DNA of 43,011 nt, from the NCBI GenBank assembly GCA_013044085.1, contig JABEVI010000034.1, positions 1 to 43,011 on the forward strand, written 5' to 3'. Position numbers and translations under genes: made by a program. The stretch comes from Steroidobacteraceae bacterium (GTDB taxonomy: Bacteria; Pseudomonadota; Gammaproteobacteria; Steroidobacterales; Steroidobacteraceae). The stretch's first letter is position 1. Each line of letters begins with the position of its first letter. Of this stretch, positions 1 through 8,230 are shown one piece after another. Under the pieces are notes generated by a model. The model was not told the DNA's origin, did not search any database, and saw only the letters and a program-made list of their open reading frames with translations.

Positions 1-1857
1 ACCTTGCTTGGCTCGCAGGCCCCGCTCGGCACCGTGCTCGAGGGTCTGGTCCGCTATGTCGAGGGGTGGACCGACGGAATGCTGTGCAGCGTGATGCTGG
101 TCGATGAGACGGGCAAGCGGTTGCGACTATGCGCGGCGCCGAGCTTTCCCGGCGGGTATGCCGAGGCGGCCCGCGTGGTATCCATCGCCGAGGGCGAGGG
201 CTCGTGTGGAACGGCCGCCGCCCGCAAGCAAATGGTCATCGTGGATGATGTCGAGACCTCTGCCTTGTGGCGCCGTTACGCATCTCTGGCGGTCTCGTTC
301 GGCTTGCGCGCGTGCTGGTCGGTACCGGTCCTCGACGATGCACAGCGGCTCGTCGGGACGCTCGCGCTGTATTACACGGTGCCGCGCAGACCGTCCGGCG
401 CGGAAATGAAGTTCATCGAATTCGCCGCACAGTTGACCGCGTTCGTGATCCGCCGCCATGCGGAACTGGCCGAATTGCGCAACGGTGCGGCGCGCCTGAA
501 CGCGGTGGCCGGCACCGGGATCGGTCTTTGGGAACGCGTCGCCACGAACGAACGTCGATGGCTGGATGACTGGTGCGGGAGGCTCGGCATCGATCCGTGT
601 GACGGGGCGAATTTCGAGGATCGCTGGTGCGCGCAAATTCACCCCGCGGACATCAGCCGCTATCGCTCGCGTCAGGCTGCGAGCACGCCGGTCGCCGCAG
701 GCCCGTATGTCATCGATTTCCGGGTGCGAACCGCCCGAGGGGGCTGGCGCTGGGTGCAGGAGCGCAGCGCGACGGCGGTGCCGGATGCCGGCGGCACATT
801 GACGTCCCGGATCGGCGTCTGCATCGATATCGACGAACGCAAGAGGGCGGAATTCGAGCGCAGCCTCGCCGCCGAGCGCTACCGTACGCTCGCGCGCCTG
901 GTGCGGGGTCATGTCTTCGAAGCGCGCATCGATTTGAATGGGCGCATCGAATTCACCTGGGCGGATGACGAATTCGCGGGGATATTCGGCTGTGAACGCG
1001 AGGAGCTCAATCGTCGCGGCTGGCAAAGCTTCGTCGATCCGCGCGATCGGGGGGCAGCCGTGGATCGGCTGGCGGCGCTCGGGCGCGGGGAGACCGTGGA
1101 GATCGAGCTGCGGGTCTCGTCGGCGAGCGGTGAGAGGCGCTGGTTGCGCATGGCAGCCGAACCCCTGGCGGCCGCGACGCCCGATGGTGATGCGAGCGTG
1201 ATCGGCATGGCCGAGGACATCACCAATCGGAAGGCTCTGGTCGAACATATGCTCGGGGCGATCCATGGTGAACAGCGCCGAATCGGAGCCGATCTGCACG
1301 ATGGACTCGGCCAGGTGCTGACGGGGGTGAGCTTGCTGCTGCGCAGCTGTCAGACGCGCGCACTGCGCGGTGAGGCGGTCGCGCCGGATCAAATCGAACA
1401 CCTTATAGAGCTCGTCAACGGCGCGATCGAGACGACCCGCGGGCTCGCCTACGGCCTTGCGCCGGGGACGGCTGAATATGGGGGCTTGTTCTTTGCCTTG
1501 AGCGCTCTGGCGCAGCACTACCGTCAATCAGGCCTGCCGATCGAACTCGCCGCACCCGGCGAGTTCACGCTCGCGATCGATTCGGCCACGGCCGACCACC
1601 TGTATCGCATCGTTCAGGAGGCCGTGACCAATGTCGTCCGGCATGCGAATGCCACGCGGGTGAACATCAACGTCACCGTGTCGCCGGAAGCGCTGATCAT
1701 CGACGTGATCGATGACGGCAGCGGCATCCCGGAAGGTCGCAGGTCCGGGTTTGGACTGCATTCGATGCACTATCGAGCGGACGCGATCGGGGCGAGGATC
1801 TCGGTTGCGCGACTGCAGCCACGAGGAACCCGGGTCCGGGTTCGATTGAAGCGCTGA
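1..1857 (+). CDS. GAF-PAS-PAS sensor histidine kinase (5' end cut by window)
   Basis: Signal-transducing histidine kinase of the NarL-partner class (HisKA_3 plus HATPase_c), predicted soluble because no membrane segment is visible. Numbering from the first in-frame TTG at 4: GAF domain about residues 5-155 (SVMLVDE, GEGSCGTAAA, YYTVP are typical), PAS about 165-280, a second PAS with PAC about 292-412, then the dimerisation helix with phospho-acceptor His432 in DLHDGLGQVL. The N box is near residue 540 (QEAVTNVVRHA) and the glycine box reads DDGSGIPEGRRSGFGL. The open frame runs to the window edge and the GAF domain begins at once, so the true start and possibly more sensor sequence lie upstream. 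The cognate response regulator would be expected outside the window. The signal is unknown: GAF and PAS could bind small molecules, haem or flavin. Family assignment is firm; ligand and partner are not. Confidence 0.9.
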   Translation, partial: TLLGSQAPLGTVLEGLVRYVEGWTDGMLCSVMLVDETGKRLRLCAAPSFPGGYAEAARVVSIAEGEGSCGTAAARKQMVIVDDVETSALWRRYASLAVSFGLRACWSVPVLDDAQRLVGTLALYYTVPRRPSGAEMKFIEFAAQLTAFVIRRHAELAELRNGAARLNAVAGTGIGLWERVATNERRWLDDWCGRLGIDPCDGANFEDRWCAQIHPADISRYRSRQAASTPVAAGPYVIDFRVRTARGGWRWVQERSATAVPDAGGTLTSRIGVCIDIDERKRAEFERSLAAERYRTLARLVRGHVFEARIDLNGRIEFTWADDEFAGIFGCEREELNRRGWQSFVDPRDRGAAVDRLAALGRGETVEIELRVSSASGERRWLRMAAEPLAAATPDGDASVIGMAEDITNRKALVEHMLGAIHGEQRRIGADLHDGLGQVLTGVSLLLRSCQTRALRGEAVAPDQIEHLIELVNGAIETTRGLAYGLAPGTAEYGGLFFALSALAQHYRQSGLPIELAAPGEFTLAIDSATADHLYRIVQEAVTNVVRHANATRVNINVTVSPEALIIDVIDDGSGIPEGRRSGFGLHSMHYRADAIGARISVARLQPRGTRVRVRLKR

Positions 1858-1993
1858 GCGTCGCGCTCCCTCTGCCGCGGACCGCGGCTCGCGATCAAGG
1901 TGGCCGCTGTCCTCGTCGCGCACCAGCCAGCCGTGACGGTGACCGCATGGCAGCGCCGTTTTAGAACTCGTCGCCACGGAGTGCTGATGCGAA

Positions 1994-2029
1994 CCGGCTC
2001 CGGCTGCTTTTGATCGCAGCCGGAGCCGG
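1994..2029. terminator. Bidirectional hairpin terminator between convergent genes
   Basis: Perfect 14-bp inverted repeat, CCGGCTCCGGCTGC at 1994-2007 and its complement at 2016-2029, with an 8-nt loop. It sits between the stop of the histidine kinase (1857) and the stop of the convergent TonB receptor (2060). There is no clean T tract on either side (GTTGTCT follows on the plus strand), so termination by hairpin is inferred from position and stem strength. Confidence 0.7.
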
Positions 2030-2059
2030 GTTGTCTCATCAGACTGGAACGATCACGAA

Positions 2060-5000
2060 TCAGTCAAAGTTCGCCTTTATACCGACGAAATACTGCCGAC
2101 CGAAGATATCGTAGGTCGCCGCGTCCGTCAGCAACGGCGCACCCGCCACAAATGGCGGAGTCTTATCAAACAAATTCGTGATACCAGCAGAAATCTGCAG
2201 CTCCGAATTGATTTGGTAGTGGCCGTTCAGGTCGAAATAGCTGTACGCCGGAACACCCGCGTCACCGCTATTTACGCCATCCATCAGATTCGTCATCGAG
2301 GAGATAAAGCGCCAATGCAACGCCGCTCCGAGTGGTCCATTGGCATATCCGAGCATCGTATTGGCTTTCCAGCTCGGATGAGACAGATCAGAGATGCTCG
2401 CTCCGTCTGCGGCGATCGCCGAGTAGGTATCGGCTACCGAACCGGCCAGATTTACGCTCGGCGCCCCCAACCCCACCACTTGCAGCGACCGAAGGTATGT
2501 GACGTACGTCTGCAACAACACCCGTCCGGCGCGGCGCGACATACCCAGCGCATGCAATGGGAAGCCCCAATGCCCCTGGATGTCGACACCGTCGGTGGTG
2601 TACGAGCCGATATTTTCTTCGAACGTCTTCAGTGTCGCCAGCGCTCCGGTCGATTGATCGCGTGAGATCTGCTGGCAGAAGTAGTTGCTATTCGAATAGC
2701 TCGGATCAGCACCATTCGCATTGAAGCAGCTCTGCAGCACCAGGTCTCCAGTGACAGCACCCACCGCACCGTTGATCTTGATGTGGTAGTAGTCCATCGA
2801 CGCGCCAAGATCGCGTGCCATATCCCCATGGAAATGCGGTGTCAAAACAAAGCCGAGCGTATAGGTGTTCGCGATCTCCGGCTTCAGCTGAGTATTGCCG
2901 GTATAGACTCCATTTGCCGACGCCTCGCCGTACGAATAGGACGAGAGCAGACCGTTCGGCACACCCTGCGCCTGACACAGAGCGGCGACCTGCGTTGCAT
3001 TGGCACCAGTCCGGTACGAACTGTTGTAATTGCACGGATCGCCGGAAATGGGCACCTGTGCCTGAATGGACGGATTGTAAAGATCTTGCAGGCTCGGCGC
3101 CCGGAAGGCCCGCTGGAAGCCGCCACGGAACGTCACAGTATTATTGGCCTCCCAGTGCAGATCAGCCATCCAGGTGTTGGCGCCTCCGAACAGATCGTAT
3201 TGCGAATGCCGGCCCGCGATGTCCAACGATACGTTCTTCGCGAGAAACATATTGTGCATCACCGGCACACGCAGCTCGAGGTACACCTCGCGAACATTCT
3301 GGGTTCCGCTCGTCGAAGAAGCCAGATCGTAAGAAGGCGAGATAATTTGCTGCGGAAGGTTCGGTGCAAACGCCGGCAGGGTATTGACTGCCGGATTAAT
3401 CAGCGGAGAGGCATCATAGTTGAACGAATCGCCACGGTAGTCCGCACCGAGTGCGAATTTCAGGTTACCCTCGGGCAACTTCCACAGCGTACCGCTGCTG
3501 TCGCCCTCGAAGTACTTCTGCGTCAGCACGGAAACGTTCGTGGCCGTTCCATTGACGTACTCGAGACAACCCTTGCTCAGCGGATGGTTGCCCAACGGAT
3601 CCCAGGCATAACCGACACACGAATTACCGCTTCCCCCGAGATAGTTCGCCGTGCCATACATGATGGTCTCGAGCGCCGGGAGATTGATGTTATTGGCTTG
3701 GGAATTGTTGAAATTCGTCTGCCCATAGGATCCGAACACGTTCCAGGCCAGACTCGTCGATCCGATCGCACCCTTCAGTCCCGCAGTCAACTGATAGTCA
3801 TTGTAGTCAAATTTCTCGATACGAGGACCGAACTGGGTCGCCCATTGCTCGACAACCAGCGGCCCATTATTCGGGGTCGTCTGCGCGCCGATCAGTGTCT
3901 GGAGTGCCGCATTATTCTGCACAAACGGATTATTGAGCGGAACCAGGAGGGGCTTGGGATTTCCGTTAAAGAACGCCCCGCCCTGCAGATCCTGGGCGGT
4001 CGAGTGCATGAAATTGATCTGCCCGTACGCCCGAATGTCGTGATTGAGTTTGTAGGTCACATGCGCGAAAAGGTTATAGCGGCGAGAGGGCACCTGGGCG
4101 GCGAAATACGGCCCCAACTGGGCAATAATCTGCTGACAGTTCGGGCTGATTGCCAAACCGGGCGTCTGGCCCGTCGGCCGATAGTTCTGCACGCAATTGG
4201 GCGCATCCCCGGTGGTGAAGATCGACCCATCGTTGTTTACGCCGAGGAATCCCGGATACGCTCCGGTGCCGCTCAACGGGGTGGTCCCGGGGTATTGCGC
4301 GAGAGTCGCATTGACTGCTGAGACGGGAACGCCTCCCAATGCGAAGCGCCCTTCCGGCGGGAACGGAACCGTGCGCGCGAATTGGGGGCTTCTGAAAAAC
4401 GCCAACTGTTGGCCACTGACCGCACCTCGTTCGTTGTACTCCATGTCAACGACGGCGTTGCCCTTGTGATGCGCGAAGTTCCCGCCCATCAGCGCGCTGA
4501 AGGAGTCTTCCTTGCCGTAGCCGTGGGTCGATGCGCCGTGCTGATAGGAGAGCCGGATGCCACTGAAGTGCCGCCGAAGGCGGAAATTGACGACGCCCGC
4601 GATGGCATCAGAGCCGTAAACCGCCGACGCGCCGCCCGTAATGACGTCGACGTTCTTGATCAGCGCCATCGGGATCGTGTTCAGATCCACGGTTCCGGCA
4701 GGACTGGTCGGCACCATCCGTTGGCCGTCGAGCAGCACCAGCGTGCGCTCTGCGCCGAGCCCACGCAGGTCGGCGTACGATTGCCCACCCTGGAAGCCGG
4801 TCGCACCCTGGACGTCACCGACTTCGGTCTGTCCCTGACCGGCGGCAAACTGCGGCATCTGACCGAGCGCGGTGTCGAGAGAGACTTGACCGACGGCGGA
4901 GATTTGTCCTGCGCCCACGGTCACCAGCGGGCTTGATGCGGTGTCGCTGCGGCTCGCGATCAAGCTGCCGGTCACCACTACTGCGGCGAGCGAACTCTGC

Positions 5001-5167
5001 TGCGCAGCCGGCGACGATGCGGCGGGCTGCGTTTGAATCGGGCTACCGGGCGCGGCGGCGGCGGCAGTGGCCAGCAGGCCCGCCACGGTCGTGACGACCG
5101 CGCGTGCAAGCGGCCGCTGATGGCCGGCGCAACGACGCGCGGCAGCCGAGGAATCGGACTTGAACAT
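2060..5167 (-). CDS. TonB-dependent outer-membrane receptor
   Basis: Outer-membrane active transporter of 1035 residues, energised by TonB-ExbBD. The frame is open to 5305, but the ATG at 5167 is preceded by GGGGGGGAGCAC, a good ribosome site, and opens a plausible signal peptide (basic start, then AVVTTVAGLLATAAAAA), so I choose it. A TonB-box/plug entry follows (LAAVVVTGS). The plug carries the usual LRGLGAERTLVLLDGQR and VITGGASAVYGSDAIAGVVN. The rest is a long beta barrel with NTYTLGFVLTP, a DYYHIKING strand and a C-terminal FVGIKANFD. The four-cysteine-type extracellular loops and the YYHIKI strand fit the large receptor group of Xanthomonadales and relatives. The substrate cannot be read from sequence and no uptake operon adjoins. 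The last residue is Asp after Phe, not the more common terminal Phe. A diverged relative lies at 5343-5532 on the opposite strand. Confidence 0.93.
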   Translation of the reverse strand: MFKSDSSAAARRCAGHQRPLARAVVTTVAGLLATAAAAAPGSPIQTQPAASSPAAQQSSLAAVVVTGSLIASRSDTASSPLVTVGAGQISAVGQVSLDTALGQMPQFAAGQGQTEVGDVQGATGFQGGQSYADLRGLGAERTLVLLDGQRMVPTSPAGTVDLNTIPMALIKNVDVITGGASAVYGSDAIAGVVNFRLRRHFSGIRLSYQHGASTHGYGKEDSFSALMGGNFAHHKGNAVVDMEYNERGAVSGQQLAFFRSPQFARTVPFPPEGRFALGGVPVSAVNATLAQYPGTTPLSGTGAYPGFLGVNNDGSIFTTGDAPNCVQNYRPTGQTPGLAISPNCQQIIAQLGPYFAAQVPSRRYNLFAHVTYKLNHDIRAYGQINFMHSTAQDLQGGAFFNGNPKPLLVPLNNPFVQNNAALQTLIGAQTTPNNGPLVVEQWATQFGPRIEKFDYNDYQLTAGLKGAIGSTSLAWNVFGSYGQTNFNNSQANNINLPALETIMYGTANYLGGSGNSCVGYAWDPLGNHPLSKGCLEYVNGTATNVSVLTQKYFEGDSSGTLWKLPEGNLKFALGADYRGDSFNYDASPLINPAVNTLPAFAPNLPQQIISPSYDLASSTSGTQNVREVYLELRVPVMHNMFLAKNVSLDIAGRHSQYDLFGGANTWMADLHWEANNTVTFRGGFQRAFRAPSLQDLYNPSIQAQVPISGDPCNYNSSYRTGANATQVAALCQAQGVPNGLLSSYSYGEASANGVYTGNTQLKPEIANTYTLGFVLTPHFHGDMARDLGASMDYYHIKINGAVGAVTGDLVLQSCFNANGADPSYSNSNYFCQQISRDQSTGALATLKTFEENIGSYTTDGVDIQGHWGFPLHALGMSRRAGRVLLQTYVTYLRSLQVVGLGAPSVNLAGSVADTYSAIAADGASISDLSHPSWKANTMLGYANGPLGAALHWRFISSMTNLMDGVNSGDAGVPAYSYFDLNGHYQINSELQISAGITNLFDKTPPFVAGAPLLTDAATYDIFGRQYFVGIKANFD

Positions 5168-5305
5168 GTGCTCCCCCCCAAAAATAAGGAAATTGCGAAT
5201 CGCAACACCGGCCCACAAATATTTTTTTCTGGGCCGCATATGTAATAGACGACACAATTCGCGAAATCCTCCTGGAGATTGTCGTTTTTTGCAAAAAAAC
5301 CACAA
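5168..5305 (-). promoter_or_regulatory. Palindrome-rich leader upstream of the TonB receptor
   Basis: AT-rich stretch with three dyads: TTGCGA-A-TCGCAA at 5193-5205, CGGCCCA (5209-5215) pairing with TGGGCCG (5230-5236) across a 14-nt A/T loop, and TTTTTTGCAAAAAA at 5285-5298. It directly precedes the receptor start and should hold its promoter and 5' leader. Which dyad is an operator and which an RNA hairpin cannot be decided by eye. No Fur-box match was recognised. Confidence 0.45.
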
Positions 5306-5342
5306 CTCGTTGCATTGGCCGGCCGCAGGCCCTAGGGCGAAG

Positions 5343-5532
5343 TTCCATAGCCGGATGGGCCGTAACCCCGGCTTGTCGGTGGACTACCACCACATTCGCA
5401 TCAATGGCGCGATCGGCAACGTGGGACTCGATGCGATCCTGTCGCGATGCTACAACGCCAACGGTGCCTGTCAGAAGATCCAGCGCGACAGCAATGGCTT
5501 CCTACGTCGGCTTCAAGGCGACCTTCAAGTAA
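5343..5532 (+). pseudogene. Remnant of a second TonB-dependent receptor
   Basis: Decayed fragment, not a working gene. Reading in frame from 5343, the peptide FHSRMGRNPGLSVDYHHIR and onward aligns without gaps to the barrel of the intact receptor at 2060-5167 (its FHGDMARDLGASMDYYHIK region); by hand I count 24 identities in 42 positions through the shared CYNANGA/CFNANGA. It continues CQKIQRDSNGF, matching CQQISRDQSTG. At about 5500 the frame changes and the next reading frame gives YVGFKATFK followed by a stop (5503-5532), a typical receptor C-terminus. The N-terminal plug and most of the last barrel strands are gone, so at least one internal deletion and a 5' loss occurred. It points towards fau and overlaps the last bases of that gene on the other strand. 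Confidence 0.85.
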
Positions 5533-6160
5533 AGCTCCTGAAGTAGTACCCCCCGGCTCCGGGCAGGGGATTCGACCCCGGCACCAGACTCCCCTCGTCG
5601 GTCACGATCAGGTTCATGGGGATGTCGTGCGGCTGAGGGTGGATCGTCGCGAGTCGCGAGTCTGCGTATCCGAAGCCGATCGCGAACGGCCGCGGTGAGG
5701 CCGCGGCAAGGGTCCGGTCGAAATAGCCACCCCCATAGCCGAGCCGATACCCCGACTCATCGAAGCCCACGAGGGGTACGATGACGGCCTGCGGTACCAA
5801 CAGCTCCCGCCGTTTGGGGATCGGAATGTTCCAGAACCCGGTCTGCATCGCCATGCCCGGGTACCACCGCCAGAATTCGACTGGAGCTGACTTTTCGACG
5901 ACCACCGGCAGGGCGAGCCGACCGCCGCCGGCCAGATGCCGCTTCGCGACCTCGCGGACGTCGAATTCACCGCGAATGGGCCAGCAAAAGCCGAGCACCT
6001 CGTACGGCCGCAGATCGACCGCCTGAGCCAGCGCCGCGCAGGCCCGTTCGCCGAGCGAACGGCGAACCGCCGGCGCGAGCGCCGTTCGGTGCTCGATCAG
6101 TCGCTCCCGCGTGAGCTTGCGCCACCGGCGAACCTCCTCCCAGTTCTGGGCAGGCATCAT
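5525..6160 (-). CDS. fau: 5-formyltetrahydrofolate cyclo-ligase
   Basis: ATP-dependent conversion of 5-formyl-THF to 5,10-methenyl-THF, a folate salvage step in the cytosol. The protein is 211 residues, the usual size. Visible family features are the basic N-terminal helix (RRWRKLTRERL), the central VPLVGFDESGYRLGYGGGYFDRTL, which is the ATP/folate-binding GYGGGYYDR motif, and the late ADSRLATIHPQPHDIPMNLIVTDEG pattern. Two ATGs are adjacent at 6160 and 6157; either could be used. It lies 9 bp downstream of the DUF6306-like gene and is probably in the same transcript as that gene and the permease. In many gammaproteobacteria fau follows zapA and 6S RNA; that arrangement is absent here. The 3' end runs into the receptor remnant, so its last few codons derive from that sequence. 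Confidence 0.93.
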   Translation of the reverse strand: MMPAQNWEEVRRWRKLTRERLIEHRTALAPAVRRSLGERACAALAQAVDLRPYEVLGFCWPIRGEFDVREVAKRHLAGGGRLALPVVVEKSAPVEFWRWYPGMAMQTGFWNIPIPKRRELLVPQAVIVPLVGFDESGYRLGYGGGYFDRTLAAASPRPFAIGFGYADSRLATIHPQPHDIPMNLIVTDEGSLVPGSNPLPGAGGYYFRSFT

Positions 6161-6169
6161 CGGCCCTGC

Positions 6170-6652
6170 TCAGGAGCGAGCGGAATCGTCGGCAAGGCCG
6201 ATCTCGATCTCATGGGACCGCCGTATCGCGGACAGATCGGTGTGCAATCGGTCGTTGCGAACTCTCGGCAGCAATTCACGCAGCTTGAGCACGCTGCCGC
6301 TTTGGTTGCGTTTGAGCGCGTCGAGTCGCTGGGTCGGATGCGTCAAGGATGCCACCTCGAGGCACGTTGCCGCGGTCCGGCGGGAGCGCTTGCCGCCGAG
6401 TGCCAGCAGGTGGCGGCATAGCACGGCGTAGGAGCGGGCATGGTTGCGCCGCATGGAGCGCAGCCGTTCTTCTCCAGGGGCAAGGCCGGGCAGGTCACCG
6501 TCACCCAAGCAATCACGAGCGAGCCGCCGCCCGGCACGCTCCAGTTCAATCAATTCGCCGAGGGCCGCGATCAATTCATCCGCGCCCGCGTAACCCATAT
6601 AGACGTCACTCGCCTCGTGCATCGAACAAGCGGGCGAGACGAATTCCGGCAT
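6170..6652 (-). CDS. DUF6306-like small protein
   Basis: Protein of 160 residues with no assigned reaction. It opens with a Cys-containing ACSMHEASDVYMGYAG segment, then an alpha-helical body with ELIELERAGRRLAR, a Cys-containing region around RSYAVLCRHLLALGG and a terminal RKLRE-type helix (LKLRELLPRVRND). From memory these match the DUF6306 family, a ferritin-like/DUF892-like helical bundle; that label is not verified. Its ATG at 6652 shares one base with the TGA of the upstream permease (TGATG), indicating translational coupling, and fau follows after 9 bp. The operon position suggests a cytosolic accessory role, but nothing in the sequence tells what it does. Confidence 0.7.
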   Translation of the reverse strand: MPEFVSPACSMHEASDVYMGYAGADELIAALGELIELERAGRRLARDCLGDGDLPGLAPGEERLRSMRRNHARSYAVLCRHLLALGGKRSRRTAATCLEVASLTHPTQRLDALKRNQSGSVLKLRELLPRVRNDRLHTDLSAIRRSHEIEIGLADDSARS

Positions 6653-8142
6653 CAGCGCGGAGGTCGGCGCGCCAGGTCGCTGTGGTTCACGCCGTAGAGG
6701 AAGTACAGGATCAAGCCGGCGACCGCCCAGCCGGCGAAGAAATACTTCGTGAACGCGCTCAAGCTGAGGAACAACACCACGCAGCCGAGCACGGCGCCGA
6801 CACAGACGGGCCAGACCAGGACGTTGGGAATGCGGAACGGGCGTTTGCGATCGGGCTGGGTATAGCGCAGCGTGAGCACCCCCAGCGCGACCATTGCAAA
6901 GGCGAATAAGGTGCCGGAGTTCGACACGTCGGCGAGCAGGCCGACCGGGAAAAGGGCGGCGAAAAATGCGACCGCGGTGCCGGTGATCAGGGTGATGAGG
7001 TGCGGCGTGTGGAAACGCGGATGCACCTTGGCGAGTCCGCGCGGCAGAAGTCCGTCACGGGACATCGTGAAGAAAATGCGGGTCTGCCCGTAGATCATCA
7101 TCAGGATCACCGAAGGCAGGGCGATGCTCGCCGCGAGCGCCACCAGGTTGCCGAGCGCGGGGAAGCCGAGGTCGCGCAGGACGAAGGAGAGCGCCTGCTT
7201 GCTGCACACCAGATTGTGGATGCCTTCGCAGGCGGTCGCCATCGCGGGGCTGCCCGGTTGCAGTGCATGGCCGTCGACCATCATCGGTTGTGCGCCGTTG
7301 GCGCCCGCGGCGCCATAGCCGACCAGGAGGTAGAACACCGTGCACACCAACAGAGAGCCGATCAGCCCGATTGGCACGTTGCGGTTCGGATTGCGGGTCT
7401 CCTCGGCGGCCGTGGATACGGCATCGAAACCCACATAGGCGAAGAAGATCGAAGCCGCCGCGCCCAGCACGCCGAGCCCGCTGCCGCTCAGCGGGCTTCC
7501 CCAGCCGGTCGGCAGGAACGGGTGAAAGTTGGCACTCTTCGCGGCCGGCAGCGCCACGATCACGAAAACGGTCAGGGCGGCGACCTTGATCGACACCAGA
7601 ATGGCGTTGACCGTCGCGCTCTCAGTGGTGCCGACCACCAGCAGTCCGGTGACCGCCAGTGAGATCAGGAAGGCCACCAGGTTGAACATGCCGCCGGCGT
7701 AAGGTCCGGCGCGCAGGAATTCGGGCAGGGTGATGCCCATCGACTGCAGCAGTCCGTTGAAATAGCCGGACCAGCCCACCGCCACCGCGCCGGCGGAAAC
7801 GGCGTATTCGAGGATCAGCGCCCACCCGACCACCCAGGCGAGCGCCTCACCCATCACCGCGTAGGTGTAGGTATAGGCTGAGCCGGACACCGGCACCATC
7901 GCCGCGAGTTCCGCATAGGCGAGCGCCGCCAGGGCGCAAACCACGGCGGCGATCACGAACGAGATCATCATCGCCGGACCGGCCTTCTGCGCCGCTTCGG
8001 CGGTTAGCACGAAGATGCCGGTGCCGATGATGGCGCCGATTCCCAGCATGGTCAGCTGGAAGGCGCCGAGTTGACGCGTCAGGCTGTTCCTTTCGGCGGT
8101 GGCGAGGATGTCGTCGAGCGGCTTGACGCGAAAGGTATTCAT
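6652..8142 (-). CDS. APC-family amino-acid permease
   Basis: Inner-membrane cationic/neutral amino-acid transporter of 496 residues with about 12 to 14 hydrophobic segments. The N-terminus has the APC signature LGIGAIIGTGIFVLTAEAA near residues 33-51, then MVPVSGSAYTYTYAVMGEALAW, and an internal FFAYVGFDAVSTAAEETRNPNR motif typical of the YhdG/CAT-type branch. The substrate is not determined; homologues carry basic or small neutral amino acids. First gene of a likely three-gene operon with the DUF6306-like gene and fau, coupled by an overlapping stop/start. The ATG at 8142 is in the expected place relative to the family. The 88 bp up to katG would contain its promoter; I recognise no operator there. 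Confidence 0.92.
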   Translation of the reverse strand: MNTFRVKPLDDILATAERNSLTRQLGAFQLTMLGIGAIIGTGIFVLTAEAAQKAGPAMMISFVIAAVVCALAALAYAELAAMVPVSGSAYTYTYAVMGEALAWVVGWALILEYAVSAGAVAVGWSGYFNGLLQSMGITLPEFLRAGPYAGGMFNLVAFLISLAVTGLLVVGTTESATVNAILVSIKVAALTVFVIVALPAAKSANFHPFLPTGWGSPLSGSGLGVLGAAASIFFAYVGFDAVSTAAEETRNPNRNVPIGLIGSLLVCTVFYLLVGYGAAGANGAQPMMVDGHALQPGSPAMATACEGIHNLVCSKQALSFVLRDLGFPALGNLVALAASIALPSVILMMIYGQTRIFFTMSRDGLLPRGLAKVHPRFHTPHLITLITGTAVAFFAALFPVGLLADVSNSGTLFAFAMVALGVLTLRYTQPDRKRPFRIPNVLVWPVCVGAVLGCVVLFLSLSAFTKYFFAGWAVAGLILYFLYGVNHSDLARRPPR

Positions 8143-8230
8143 GCGTGTACTCGTGCTCCCCGTGATTTTGGATCCCTGAGCCGCAGTATCGCATGATTGA
8201 GCGGCGCTTTGCCCGCGTCTCGCCCGGCTC

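Noticed and set aside
127..1527. Minus-strand open frame of 466 codons opposite the histidine kinase
   Set aside because: Antisense shadow of a gene with all kinase motifs; no family features.
2783..4321. Plus-strand open frame of 512 codons opposite the TonB receptor
   Set aside because: Antisense shadow, Arg/Ile-rich without recognisable domains, while the minus strand has a full receptor.
5346..5546. Possible small gene coding for a short TonB-receptor-like peptide
   Set aside because: It lacks plug, signal sequence and most of the barrel and the C-terminus is in another frame, so it is a remnant.
6161..6169. Place for 6S RNA next to fau, as in enterobacteria
   Set aside because: The gap to the upstream gene is only 9 bp, so no RNA gene can be there.
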